A stretch of 64,000 bases of DNA from CAWAVN01 sp963825075. Its GTDB lineage: Bacteria; Planctomycetota; Planctomycetia; Planctomycetales; Planctomycetaceae. The DNA is taken from positions 186,001 through 250,000 of the forward strand of contig CAWGRX010000041.1 in NCBI GenBank assembly GCA_963825075.1, written 5' to 3'. Below are positions 17,636 through 26,660 of this stretch, piece after piece (position 1 is the stretch's first letter; each line of letters begins with the position of its first letter). A model generated the notes under the pieces. The model saw only the letters and a program-made list of their open reading frames with translations. It searched no databases and was not told the DNA's origin. Position numbers and translations under genes: made by a program.

Positions 17636-17702
17636 GACGTTTTGGTCATTGAGATTTTGGATTTTGGATTCGTTTCGGATTTCGAGATTCGGATTTTCCT
17701 CA
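17636..17702. repeat. AT-rich GGATTTCG-type repeat
   Basis: A 67-bp AT-rich stretch of repeated TTTTGGATT, TTTCGGATTTCG and GATTCGGATTTT units between two genes. The same units form a large imperfect palindrome at 34075-34252, and a fragment occurs near 20375-20400. A related CATTATCCGTGGTTG sequence on the minus strand flanks it at about 17578-17610. Intergenic, AT-rich compared with its surroundings. Confidence 0.5.
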
Positions 17703-18503
17703 CAGTTGGGAACCGCCGCCGGGGAAGACATCGAGCAGAAAGCCCATTGCCTGGCCGACGTTTTGGCCGACGGGTTTGAGGCCCGCGCCGATTCCCTCGA
17801 CCCATTTGGAAGACGGTTTGGCGTCTGTTTCGGTCGCTTTGGGTTTCGCCGGAGCCGCGGAGGGCCGGGGCACGAAGACGGCCGCGCTCGCGAAGGAGTC
17901 GGCGGTGTCGCTGGCGAGCACCCACCACGCTGAGCCTGCTTCCTCGGCCAACGTCTCCCAATCCCGGTCCGCTTCGGAATTGTCAGGCAGCGGGGCGGCC
18001 TCGTTCTTTTTGACCAAGACATCGGAGCCGGTCTTGTCCGGCTTTGGCAGTTCGGGTTTCGCGTCGGCAACCGGAAATGTTTGCGGCAAGTCTTCGTCCG
18101 TCGTCCGCGGGACGGACAACATCAGGAAGCAAACCAAAGCCGTCGCCGCGGCCGCGAGAAGCATCGCAAAACCCGGACGACCGTTCGACCGCTTAAGGTC
18201 GGCCTGAGGTTTCGCCGGAGAAAGATGGGAAGCGGTTTGCTCTTCCCGCCACCGGGCGATCACGGCATCGGCGAGATCGACCCGCGGCACGCCGTCTTTC
18301 CAAGCCGGCAGCACCCGCTCCAACAGGGCAAACTCGTTCCACAACTTTCGGCAATCGGGGCAGGCGTTCGCATCGGCGCGGAGCTCCCGCCAAACCGCCT
18401 CTTCGGAACCGGAGGACTCTGCGGACAACTCGATCGGCGAGCGGCGGTCTTCGACTGCCTCGGCCAGTCGGTCTTCAAACTTCGTGCAATTCAAATCGGG
18501 CAT
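17700..18503 (-). CDS. Probable anti-sigma factor (membrane protein)
   Basis: A 267-residue protein. The N-terminal cytoplasmic part has cysteines in NCTKFEDRLAE and ACPDCRKLW, resembling zinc-type anti-sigma domains although the histidine of the HCC motif is not obvious. One transmembrane segment (FAMLLAAAATALVCFLMLS, about residues 113-131) follows, then a Pro/Lys/Glu-rich periplasmic tail. It overlaps the ECF sigma gene by 29 bp, which is strong contextual support for an anti-sigma role. It would hold the sigma factor at the membrane until a signal releases it. The signal is unknown. Confidence 0.72.
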   Translation of the reverse strand: MPDLNCTKFEDRLAEAVEDRRSPIELSAESSGSEEAVWRELRADANACPDCRKLWNEFALLERVLPAWKDGVPRVDLADAVIARWREEQTASHLSPAKPQADLKRSNGRPGFAMLLAAAATALVCFLMLSVPRTTDEDLPQTFPVADAKPELPKPDKTGSDVLVKKNEAAPLPDNSEADRDWETLAEEAGSAWWVLASDTADSFASAAVFVPRPSAAPAKPKATETDAKPSSKWVEGIGAGLKPVGQNVGQAMGFLLDVFPGGGSQL

Positions 18504-19044
18504 CGGGTACGACTCCTCGGCGCTCCAAAAAATCGGCCAGTTCCCTGCGGGCGCGGTGCAGCCACGTTTTTACCGTGCCCGGCGGGCGATCCATAACTTC
18601 GCTGACTTCCGTCAAACTCAATTCCTGCTGATGAAACAAAATAATGCAGATGCGGTACTCTTCACGAAGCTGCTCGAGAGCCAACTGCAATTCCTCGCCG
18701 AGCGCCTCGGACTCTTCGTGCGTATCCCGGCAGGCTGCGTTGGAGACGAACTCGGTCGGGGCGGGGCGGCGGTTTCGTTTCACGAGAGCGGTCCGGCAAC
18801 GGTTGGCGGCAATGGTCAACAACCACGGCTTAAACGGTCGCGAAGAATCCCAGGTGTGTAAACTGCGAAACGTGCGCACAAACACATCTTGGGCGACGTC
18901 CTCGGCATCCTCGCGGTGGCCCAGCATCCGAAAACACAGCCCGAACACCGCTCCCTGAAAACGCTCCACGAGGCAGCGCATCCCGGCTTCATCACCACCC
19001 AGGCAGCGTTTCACCAGTGTCGCATCATCATCGGCCACAAACAC
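18475..19044 (-). CDS. ECF-type RNA polymerase sigma factor
   Basis: A 189-residue sigma-70 factor with only regions 2 and 4. Region 2 includes FRMLGHREDAEDVAQDVFVR and WLLTIAANRC; region 4 contains LSLTEVSEVMDRPPGTVKTW with the helix-turn-helix. The start is GTG at 19044. It overlaps the downstream membrane anti-sigma candidate, and the exported protein at 15785-17559 follows, so the three probably form one envelope-response operon. Confidence 0.92.
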   Translation of the reverse strand: MFVADDDATLVKRCLGGDEAGMRCLVERFQGAVFGLCFRMLGHREDAEDVAQDVFVRTFRSLHTWDSSRPFKPWLLTIAANRCRTALVKRNRRPAPTEFVSNAACRDTHEESEALGEELQLALEQLREEYRICIILFHQQELSLTEVSEVMDRPPGTVKTWLHRARRELADFLERRGVVPDARFELHEV

Positions 19045-19282
19045 CTCGCCCCGTGCAGCGATGTTTAAGCTGTCTCGAAAAACTTCTCCTGAGAGCGGTC
19101 TTTCAAAGGATGTTACCTTTCCCCCGCCCCGGAGGTTTCAAAAGAATTCAGAGGCCAGAGGCCGGGGATCAGAGGCCAGGAAGCGGTCATCGTGGAAAGT
19201 GAGCCGAATTAAATGGAGAGCCGTTCAATGAAGCCATTGGTCGTGGGGATGTCTTCCTGACCTCTGGCCCCCGACCTTTGAC

Positions 19283-20287
19283 TTATGCCTGCGGGTTGCC
19301 TTTGTTGCGGTAGCGGTCGCTGGCGCGGGCCAGTTGGCGTTTTTCCGATTCGGACAGCGAATCCATGCCGTGCTGATGGACTTTGTCCAACAGCGCATCC
19401 AAGAGGCGTTCGTTTTCCTGATCTTTCTCGGCTTGGCGGCGCTCTTTTTCCGCCCGCCGGCGTTCCCGCCAGCGCTTCCAGAATCCCGGCTGACGTTCCA
19501 CCTGGGCTTCGGATTGCTCCAGACTCGTGTAGCCCTGGGAAAAGTCGTAGCCCATGAACGAGTCATCGTAGTGGTCGGCCTGCTGCAGTTGATGCCTTTC
19601 GACCAGGTTGGTGATAAACACGAGCGCCCCCATCAGCACAATCCACGCCCGCTCCGCGAACAGGCCGATGACCATCGCGATCACGCCCACCACAAACCCC
19701 ACCACGACCGACAACTCGATCGCCCGCCGGGCGCCCATCCGCAGGGTGGCGATGCTCCGCAGCATGTGCCCGCCGTCCAAGGGCATCACCGGAATCAGAT
19801 TTATGACGAGCAGCACCCAATTCAAACAAAACGTGAGCACCAGCAGATCGCGGATCAGATGGTCGCCGAACGCCAAACCCGGCAGCACGAACGGATTGAG
19901 GGCGTCTTTGAGGAAATCGTTCTGGAGCGTGGGAACAATGGTCGCCGCGCACAAGGCCAGATTGACCAACGGTCCGCCGCCGGTGGTCAGCAGTTGGGAT
20001 GTCATCGTGCTCGCGGGACGCACGAAGGCCAATCCGCCCAGCGGCCAGAGGAGGATTTCATTTCCCGAACCGCCCGTGAGTCTCGCGCCCAAGATATGTC
20101 CGAACTCGTGCAGCAAAACGCTCACAACCAACACACACGACACCGCGACGCCCATCGCCACGGTAAAATCCGGCTTGATCAGGAAATATGCGATCAACAG
20201 CGGGAAGAACCAACTGATGCGGACGTGGACCCCGAACCAATTGCCCAACGGAAAGGACCAAAATGCGAAGCTGTCCTGGTGATTCAT
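19283..20287 (-). CDS. Site-2 protease family (M50) membrane metalloprotease
   Basis: A 334-residue polytopic protein. The zinc motif HEFGHILGARLTGG is at about residue 61 and the third ligand is in LIPVMPLDGGHMLRS at about residue 165, the arrangement of site-2 proteases and sporulation factor IVFB-like enzymes. Six or so hydrophobic segments surround them. The C-terminal 90 residues are charged, with a coiled-coil-like run of Arg/Glu (RWRERRRAEKERRQAEKDQE), then a helical end. These enzymes cut substrates inside the membrane, often anti-sigma factors. The start ATG is at 20287. An ECF sigma operon lies directly downstream on the same strand, 238 bp away. Confidence 0.9.
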   Translation of the reverse strand: MNHQDSFAFWSFPLGNWFGVHVRISWFFPLLIAYFLIKPDFTVAMGVAVSCVLVVSVLLHEFGHILGARLTGGSGNEILLWPLGGLAFVRPASTMTSQLLTTGGGPLVNLALCAATIVPTLQNDFLKDALNPFVLPGLAFGDHLIRDLLVLTFCLNWVLLVINLIPVMPLDGGHMLRSIATLRMGARRAIELSVVVGFVVGVIAMVIGLFAERAWIVLMGALVFITNLVERHQLQQADHYDDSFMGYDFSQGYTSLEQSEAQVERQPGFWKRWRERRRAEKERRQAEKDQENERLLDALLDKVHQHGMDSLSESEKRQLARASDRYRNKGNPQA

Positions 20288-20498
20288 GGAGAAGGGCCGC
20301 TCAATTGCGAGGTGAGGAGTTTTCTAAATCACTCTGGGGGAGCTGTCTGGAACATTGGGTTCCTGAGACTTCGAATTTCTTTGGGTTTTCGGATTTCAAC
20401 GGGAGAACCTGCGGAAACGCGCACAATGATTTAGAAATTTTACCACTCAAAAAACCCGCCCGCAATTCCTGTCCTTCTCGGCGGGAGTTCGCGCAGGG

Positions 20499-20532
20499 AA
20501 AACCCCGCATTCTTTGGAGGATGCGGGGTTTT
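20499..20532. terminator. Probable bidirectional rho-independent terminator
   Basis: A perfect 12-bp stem AAAACCCCGCAT / ATGCGGGGTTTT with a 10-base loop. Flanking A and T runs give a T-tract on either strand. It lies 46 bp after the stop of the minus-strand beta-barrel-like gene and would end that transcript. Confidence 0.75.
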
Positions 20533-20577
20533 GGTGAAAATTAACGGTTTGGAACGGAAGTCGCCGGTTTTATCGTG

Positions 20578-22064
20578 CTAAAACTGCAAACCGGCGCGGG
20601 CGATGAATCCAGGATTCACGTCAAACGCGGGCGTGCTTCTCAGGAATTGCACTTCCCGGCTGAACACGGCCCCCGCTTCCAAAAAGGCCGACACGCCGTA
20701 GGGATTCACCGTGCGAAATCCGCCCAGCACCCGCCAATCGCGGTATTGGATTTGGTCGTTGTAATCGTGGTTGAAGCCCAAGGCGCCCGGATCGGCTGGC
20801 GCTGGATTTGGTAGGCTTCCGCGTGGAATTCGCCGCGGAGGTAAAGCCATTTTGCAATCCCGCCGCCGTCGCTAATCATGAAACTGATCCGCGGGTTGGG
20901 AAACACCAGAACGTATTCCCGCCGGGGGCTGGGCCGGCGGATCACCCCGATGTAAGGCAGAATCATATCGTCCACCCGGTCCCAATACAGAACCCCGCCG
21001 ACCAGGGTGGTTTGGGGGGAGACGCGGTGGAACACCACGGCCCGCGCATCCAGATTCCAGGCCCGGCTGGAGAGGGCGCTGTTAAAATCCGTGTTGATCG
21101 ACGGGTTGAATCCCACCTGGTAGATCACGGGGTTGTCCATCGGGGTCGTCAATTCAAAGTCGGTGCCGAAGTGGTGCAAACTCCCCGGCAGATCGATCGC
21201 GTTGTTGAACAGGCTTTGGGGATTGTAGGGATTGATCGGCGAGGCATTGTTCGGCCCGTTCCACGACCGGAGGCCGTATTGGAACGTGTAGGAAAAGATC
21301 GACCGGTCAAAAATTGGAAACGTGTATTCCCCGGCATAATCAAACTCGAAAATGCCCAAATTGCCCAGTTGCGAACCATAATTCTTGTCTCGTTTGGTGT
21401 CCATAACCGGAAGCAGGCCGAAGTTCAGCCGATGCGTCACTCCGAAGCGGTAAGGCCGGAGGCCGTTGATCGAATAGGACACCGGCAAAAGTCCCGGCGG
21501 ATCCGAGGCATCTGTGAGCGGGACGACAGTCTCCGAGCCGCCCAAAAACGGATCCGTGGTGAACGGGGCCGAAGACTGGGCAGGCGGCAAAACCGGCGCA
21601 TAGCTCGGCACGGGACTTCCGGCCGGCGGTCCGAAGGCCCCCCCCCCGTCTGGCATGACGGTTCCCGGCGAACCTGGCCCGAAGGTGCCCGGCGAACCCG
21701 GCCCGAAGGTACCCGGCGAACCCGGCCCGAAGGTACCCGGCGCGTACGTGGGGGGCGGCGCGGTTTCCAGCGGAACGCCCGGCTGAACCGGTGCTCCTAA
21801 CGACGGCCCTTGGGCGTATATCGGCGGCGCGGGATAATATGATTCTGGACTTTGCGCGCGAATCACTTGCTCGAAGCCCGGCGATGGAGCATACACCGTG
21901 TGAGTCGCGGGGGCCGTCGGCGGAGCAGTCAGCGCGCTGAGGATACAGAGAAAGGTTGCGTTCACGGCACAGCCTATTGCGGAAAGGAGAGATGGAGTGG
22001 AAAGGTTTTCAACCGAACGACCCAATCCGGGTCGCTGAGAGAGAGGAAGGGGGATTCTCCACAA
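20578..22064 (-). pseudogene. Proline-rich beta-barrel-like outer membrane protein gene, one frameshift
   Basis: Across one frame change near 20790 the product is about 495 residues. An N-terminal signal-like segment (from GTG at 21965, NATFLCILSALTAPPT) is followed by a Pro/Gly/Ser-rich linker with an eight-residue repeat (GTFGPGSP). The long C-terminal region has alternating aromatic/hydrophobic residues and ends in AGLQF, a terminal phenylalanine as in outer-membrane beta-barrels. The frame to 20706 loses this ending; the continuation DPGALGFNHDYNDQIQY restores it. I do not recognise a named family. The ORF start at 22064 is a TTG and is less likely than 21965. Confidence 0.6.
21664..21742. 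repeat. 24-bp in-frame tandem repeat
   Basis: Three and a third copies of a 24-bp unit within the beta-barrel-like gene. They encode the repeated octapeptide GTFGPGSP in the proline-rich linker. The second and third copies are identical, which suggests recent expansion or slippage. Confidence 0.8.
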
Positions 22065-22203
22065 CTCCCGAAATCCGTCAAGACCAACTCTTGAGGAAAT
22101 CTTTCGCGTTCACCCCGTTTTTTTAAGATTCAGAGGCGAGCCGACCGACGTAATTCGGCGGGTAGTTCACGATTCCGAGTTTGCGCTGTTTCCCGGCGCA
22201 CAT

Positions 22204-22253
22204 AATGGGGACAGGCACCCGTTTCCATTAAGGAAACTGTGCCTGTCCCCATT
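22204..22253. repeat. REP-like hairpin with GGGGACAGGCAC arms
   Basis: A 50-bp near-perfect palindrome: AATGGGGACAGGCAC at one end, GTGCCTGTCCCCATT at the other, with an inner GTTTCC/GGAAAC stem and a five-base loop. From memory, similar GGGGACAGGCAC palindromes occur in many bacterial genomes with REP-associated tyrosine transposases. No such transposase is in this window. The 320-bp gap around it (22065-22386) has no other visible feature. Confidence 0.6.
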
Positions 22254-22386
22254 TTCTCGATCGCAATATCGTCAACGTTTCGCGCCGGGTCTCCCCTTCT
22301 CCCAACCTCCCCTTCTCCCTCTCTTTCCAAAACAGGGGAAAAGATTGAATCGAGCCAAAGGCAAATCCACCAAGACGCGGGTGTTT

Positions 22387-22623
22387 TTATTTATGGTATC
22401 CGAGGTCCTCAATGACCTGGTACAACTCGGCATAGGTGATGAATCGGCGGCGGTGCTGGAGTTTGTAGCAGTCCACCGCTTGGGCCAATTCCGCAACTTC
22501 GGGGCGTTCCGCGTCGTGCGAGTTTTGAAATTGCCGACGTTCGGGTCCGTCCGGCCGCCTGCCCGGTTCACCGTTGCGGCGATCCACAAACGGGGCAGGC
22601 TTCTGCTCAAGTGTCTGATTCAT
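22387..22623 (-). CDS. Small conserved planctomycete protein
   Basis: A 78-residue protein. The N-terminal half is Arg/Pro-rich and looks disordered (GEPGRRPDGPERRQF). The C-terminal half is a compact helical module, ELAQAVDCYKLQHRRR followed by FITYAELYQVIEDLGYHK. I recall this module as a recurrent short domain in planctomycete genomes, but no function is known to me. The ATG at 22623 is clear. It is divergent from gpsA, with 198 bp between the two starts. Confidence 0.7.
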   Translation of the reverse strand: MNQTLEQKPAPFVDRRNGEPGRRPDGPERRQFQNSHDAERPEVAELAQAVDCYKLQHRRRFITYAELYQVIEDLGYHK

Positions 22624-22821
22624 TAGACTTACTCCTGAAGGGAATGAAAATTCTGAAGAAACTTAGACTCCAAAACCTGTACCGGCAAATCAATTCCCCG
22701 GTCGAACGCGGAATTTTTGAAAAAACCTGCTTTTCTCAGGGAAAACCCGAACGTCACCCGTCGGGAATTTTGCCCGCTCGTTTCTGTCCATTCTGATACC
22801 GTCTCCCACGATCGAATCCCG

Positions 22822-23817
22822 ATGTCCACCAAAATTACCATCCTGGGTAACGGGGCGATGGCCACCGCCTGTGCGATTTTGCTCAGCGAGAATCCCGAAC
22901 AGCGCGTCGCCATGTGGACCCGCAATCCCGAATACGCCGCGGAAATCTCCCGCGACCGCGAAAACCGCCGCCTGTTGCCCGGCGTCCCGCTGCCCGAAAC
23001 GCTGGAAGTCACCGGAGACATCGAGAAAGCGATCCAGGGCGCAGAATATCTGATCGCCGCCATCCCCACCAAGTTTTTGCGGTCAGCATTGACGCAGTTG
23101 GCACCCAGTCTCAAAGGCGACCGCCCCGTCGTCAGCGTGATCAAAGGCCTCGAAAACCAGACCTTCATGCGGCCCAGCGAAATCGTCGAAGACGTTCTGG
23201 GCAGCCGGCCCGTGGTCGCTTTGGGCGGACCAAGCCATGCCGAGGAAATCTCCCGCCGGCTCCCCGCCAGCGTCGTCGCCGCCAGCGGCGATGTGGCCTT
23301 GGCCAAAACCGTCCAAGACATGTTCACGACCGACCGCTTCCGGGTTTATACCAATCAGGACATCATCGGCGTCGAGTTGGCCGGGGCGCTCAAGAACATC
23401 ATCGCCATCGCCGCGGGCATTTCCGACGGCTTGAAATACGGCGACAATGCCAAGTCCGCCCTCGTCACGCGGGGGCTGGTCGAAATCACCCGCTTTGGCG
23501 AGCGCCTGGGCGCCGAGCCTTTGACGTTCTCCGGACTGGCGGGGATGGGGGACCTGATCACAACCTGCACCAGCCGCTACAGCCGAAACCGCATGGTCGG
23601 CGAACGCCTGGGCCAAGGGGAAAACCTCAACGACATTCTCAACTCGATGCGAGGCGTCGCCGAGGGCGTGACCACCACCAGCAGCGTTTATGAACTCGCC
23701 GAGAAAATGGCCATCGACATGCCCATCACCCAAGAAGTGTACCGCGTGCTGTTCGAGGAAAAATCCCCCGAAGAAGCGACCGACACCCTCATGCTCCGCC
23801 CCCCGCGGGATGAGTGA
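22822..23817 (+). CDS. gpsA: NAD(P)H-dependent glycerol-3-phosphate dehydrogenase
   Basis: A 331-residue cytoplasmic enzyme that reduces dihydroxyacetone phosphate to sn-glycerol 3-phosphate for phospholipid synthesis. The nucleotide-binding motif ILGNGAMATACA is at the N-terminus. The family signatures GGPSHAEEISRRLPAS and ALKNIIAIAAGISDGLKYGDN (catalytic lysine in ALKN) follow, then GLAGMGDLITTCTS. I start at the ATG at 22822, which puts the Rossmann glycines at the normal place. The ORF extends to 22717 without such support. Confidence 0.96.
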   Translation: MSTKITILGNGAMATACAILLSENPEQRVAMWTRNPEYAAEISRDRENRRLLPGVPLPETLEVTGDIEKAIQGAEYLIAAIPTKFLRSALTQLAPSLKGDRPVVSVIKGLENQTFMRPSEIVEDVLGSRPVVALGGPSHAEEISRRLPASVVAASGDVALAKTVQDMFTTDRFRVYTNQDIIGVELAGALKNIIAIAAGISDGLKYGDNAKSALVTRGLVEITRFGERLGAEPLTFSGLAGMGDLITTCTSRYSRNRMVGERLGQGENLNDILNSMRGVAEGVTTTSSVYELAEKMAIDMPITQEVYRVLFEEKSPEEATDTLMLRPPRDE

Positions 23818-23851
23818 TGGAACAGTTGTGGAACAGATGAGTTAACCGCCC

Positions 23852-24130
23852 GTGTCAAATCATACGCTGCTAGTTCGGCTTGAGAATGCCATCGAGGATG
23901 TCGAACGCGATCAAGTTGAGTTTGCCGACCTGCATCGCGCGTGGAAAGCAACCGTTGAAGCGATTGAAGGACTGTCGTGGCCGATGCTCAAACGAGGACG
24001 AGATCTCGCCTACTCACTGCAAGAAGAGTCTTTCTGGGATACCGACGAATTTGACCGCAAAACTTGCCGGTCCGCGCTGCTCAGAGACCTGGCAAACTGG
24101 ATCCAATCCGTTAAGCAGGCAGGCAAATGA
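23852..24130 (+). CDS. Small hypothetical protein
   Basis: A 92-residue helical, acidic protein from a GTG at 23852 (MSNHTLLVRLENAIEDVERD opening). Tryptophan-rich helices (HRAWKATVEAIEGLSWPML, LRDLANWIQSVKQ) suggest a soluble helical bundle. No family recognised. It sits 34 bp after gpsA on the same strand and may share its transcript. Confidence 0.55.
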   Translation: MSNHTLLVRLENAIEDVERDQVEFADLHRAWKATVEAIEGLSWPMLKRGRDLAYSLQEESFWDTDEFDRKTCRSALLRDLANWIQSVKQAGK

Positions 24131-24229
24131 GAAAGCAGGGTAGTATGTCGTCGCGAAACCAAGGCAAAATCTACGCGAGTTCAACACATTCGTGTCATTC
24201 GTGGTTCCTTCCCAATTTCTGTGTAACCG

Positions 24230-24832
24230 ATGATTTCCGAAAAAAGACCGCTCAAGCGAGTTTGTGTTTTTTGTGGTTCCAAGGCGGGCGAAGATGCCGC
24301 GTTTCGGGAAGCGGCTGCCGAGTTGGGGCGGCGGCTTGTCGCTTCCCATCTCGAGCTGGTCTTTGGCGGCGGGAGTGTGGGATTGATGGGCACCGTCGCC
24401 GATGCCGTCTTGGACGCGGGCGGGCACGTCATCGGCGTGATTCCCGAAATGCTCGCGACCGTGGAACTGCTGCATCCCCGCGTGCCGGACATGCGCCGGG
24501 TCGATAGCATGCACACCCGCAAAGCCACGATGGCCGAACTCTCCGATGCCTTCATCGCTCTCCCCGGCGGCTTCGGCACGCTGGAAGAACTGTTCGAGAT
24601 CATCACCTGGGCGCAGCTCGGCATCCACCGCAAACCCATCGGCCTCTTGAACACGACAGGCTATTACGATCCCCTCATCGAAATGGTGGAGCACATGATC
24701 GCCGCGGGCTTCATCAAGGCCGAGGGCCGCGATTTGTTCATCGCAGAAACCGACCCGCAACCGCTCCTAGACCGCCTCGCCAGGCACTCCATGCCTCAGA
24801 CGGCGAGAAAACTTCGCCCGGAAGAGACTTAG
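24230..24832 (+). CDS. LOG family protein (TIGR00730-type Rossmann fold)
   Basis: A 200-residue member of the LONELY GUY family, whose characterised members are cytokinin riboside 5'-monophosphate phosphoribohydrolases or related nucleotide hydrolases. FCGSKAGEDAAFREAA at the N-terminus, FGGGSVGLMGTVADAVLDAG and the signature PGGFGTLEELFEIITWAQLG are all present, with MHTRKATM before the last. Upstream (24187-24212) is a CATTCGTGTCATTCGTGGTT sequence related to ones at about 58831 and, inverted, about 17578. Confidence 0.9.
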   Translation: MISEKRPLKRVCVFCGSKAGEDAAFREAAAELGRRLVASHLELVFGGGSVGLMGTVADAVLDAGGHVIGVIPEMLATVELLHPRVPDMRRVDSMHTRKATMAELSDAFIALPGGFGTLEELFEIITWAQLGIHRKPIGLLNTTGYYDPLIEMVEHMIAAGFIKAEGRDLFIAETDPQPLLDRLARHSMPQTARKLRPEET

Positions 24833-24965
24833 AAACGGCAAAGGTTGCGGCGCGGCTGGGGCGGGATTATGCTTGTCCCCGGAACCCATCTTCAGAGCAT
24901 CACCTGCAACCACAATCGCTCTTTTCAACTTTCCACCAAGATTTTGACTACCACGGGAGAGCATC

Positions 24966-26165
24966 ATGGACACCACCAACGGCCCCTTGAATCGCAAACT
25001 TCGCATGGCTTTGGTCGGCGGCGGCCAGGGGGCGTTTATCGGCCGCGTGCATGCGACCGCGGCGATTTTGGACAACCGCGCGGAACTCGTCGCCGGGGCG
25101 CTCTCGTCCGATCCTGAAAAAGCCAAAGCCTCCGCCCCGGCTTATGACATCAAACCCGACCGGGCGTATGGATCCTATCAGGAACTGATCGAAAAGGAAT
25201 CCGCCCTGCCGGAAGGCGAGCGGGTGGACTTCATCAGCGTCGCCACGCCGAACCACACGCATTTCCCGATCGCCAAAGCCGCGCTCGAAGCGGGCTTTAA
25301 TGTGATCTGCGACAAGCCGATGACTTTCGATCTGGCCCAGGCGGAAAAACTGCAAAGCCTGGTGGAGAAGTCCGGTGCGGTCTTCGCTCTCACCCACAAC
25401 TACACCGGCTACCCCTTGGTGCGGGCGGCCCGGCAGATGGTCAAAGACGGCGAGCTGGGCGAAATCCAGGCGGTCCGCTCGAACTACATTCAAGGCTGGC
25501 TGCGGGCCAGGTTGGAGCAAGACGACCAAAAGCAAGCCGCCTGGCGAACCGACCCCGCCAAGTCCGGAGCCGCGGGCGCCTTCGGCGACATCGGCACCCA
25601 TGCTTACAATCTTTCCCGCTATATTACCGGATTGATCCCCTCCGAGATTTCCTGCAATCTGAAAATCTTCGCGCCGGGTCGGAAGCTCGACGACTACGGC
25701 CATGCCGTGATCCGCTTCGACAACGGAGCCCTCGGCACCGTCACCGCCAGCCAGATTTCGCACGGGCGGGAGAACGACCTGTTCATCGAGATCGACGGCA
25801 CGGAAGGCGCGATTTCCTGGCGGCAGGAAGAGCCGAACAGTATGCTCCTCCGCAAAAACAGCAAGCCGCATCAACTCTACACCCGCGATCCGAACGCCCC
25901 CTATCTGAACGAGTCCGGCGCCGCCGCCTGCCGCTTGCCCGCCGGCCACCCGGAAGCCTTTTTTGAAGCCTTCGCCAACGTGTACCGCGCCGCGTACGAT
26001 GCCATCGTCAAGCGCAACGGCGGCGAATCCTTTGAAACGAAGAACACGATCTATCCCAACGTGTACGACGGCGTGGACGGCATGCACTTCATCCAGCAAT
26101 GCGTCGCCAGCAGCCACGAGAATGGCGTCTGGCTCCCCATGAAGCACCCGTCGGCAAGACAATAG
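24966..26165 (+). CDS. Gfo/Idh/MocA family oxidoreductase
   Basis: A 399-residue NAD(P)-dependent sugar or inositol dehydrogenase-like protein. It has an N-terminal Rossmann motif (ALVGGGQGAFIGRVHATAA), the cofactor-proximal SVATPNHTHFPIAKAALEAG, and the catalytic-lysine motif VICDKPMTFDLAQAE, followed by a GDIGTHAYNLSRYITG segment in the C-terminal domain. No Tat signal, so it is cytoplasmic, unlike the family member at 56319-57683. The substrate cannot be told. A small membrane-anchored protein gene follows after 18 bp. Confidence 0.92.
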   Translation: MDTTNGPLNRKLRMALVGGGQGAFIGRVHATAAILDNRAELVAGALSSDPEKAKASAPAYDIKPDRAYGSYQELIEKESALPEGERVDFISVATPNHTHFPIAKAALEAGFNVICDKPMTFDLAQAEKLQSLVEKSGAVFALTHNYTGYPLVRAARQMVKDGELGEIQAVRSNYIQGWLRARLEQDDQKQAAWRTDPAKSGAAGAFGDIGTHAYNLSRYITGLIPSEISCNLKIFAPGRKLDDYGHAVIRFDNGALGTVTASQISHGRENDLFIEIDGTEGAISWRQEEPNSMLLRKNSKPHQLYTRDPNAPYLNESGAAACRLPAGHPEAFFEAFANVYRAAYDAIVKRNGGESFETKNTIYPNVYDGVDGMHFIQQCVASSHENGVWLPMKHPSARQ

Positions 26166-26183
26166 GGAGAAGGGGAGAAAATC

Positions 26184-26603
26184 GTGAAAACGCCCGATAG
26201 CAAGAAACTCATTTTCGGGCTTTCCATCTTGCTGGTCGTTGGTTCTATTGCTGCCGGTTATATTTGGCTTTCTTGGGGTCTCCTCCAGATCAGAATCGCC
26301 TTCGCGGAGGATCAGACCAAGATCTTCGATGAAATGCGAGAAAAGGCCGTGTCGTTCGATTCAACCGCAGCAGTGACCTACCTCAAATACATCATCAATT
26401 ACTACCCCTCGGGATCCAAACAGGAATCTGGCTCAAAGCTTGACAAGATCGTGGAGCGGGAACGGCAGAGTGCTGTTCGTGAAATCCTCGCCTATCTTCG
26501 CCAGATCACCGGCCAGGATTTTGGTGAGGATCCCCAGCGGTGGATCGAATCGCTTCAAGAAGCCGAGCAAACGGCCAATCTGGAAACAATCAACGGAATC
26601 TGA
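26184..26603 (+). CDS. Hypothetical single-pass membrane protein
   Basis: A 139-residue protein with one N-terminal membrane segment (LIFGLSILLVVGSIAAGYIWLSW without its flanks, about residues 9-30) and an extracytoplasmic acidic helical domain ending LQEAEQTANLETINGI. No family recognised. It lies 18 bp after the Gfo/Idh/MocA gene and 57 bp before the DUF1501 gene, all on the same strand. Confidence 0.6.
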   Translation: MKTPDSKKLIFGLSILLVVGSIAAGYIWLSWGLLQIRIAFAEDQTKIFDEMREKAVSFDSTAAVTYLKYIINYYPSGSKQESGSKLDKIVERERQSAVREILAYLRQITGQDFGEDPQRWIESLQEAEQTANLETINGI

Positions 26604-26660
26604 TATGGTAATTCCCTGATTTGTCGCGATTGGGCTTTTGCAAAGAAACGGTTGGATTCC

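Noticed and set aside
21664..21742. Tandem 24-bp repeat as a possible CRISPR array
   Set aside because: The units are contiguous with no spacers and lie in frame within a coding sequence, so they encode a linker.
24948..26162. 404-codon minus-strand ORF opposite the Gfo/Idh/MocA gene
   Set aside because: The plus-strand gene has full family motifs. This frame has none and mirrors codon bias.
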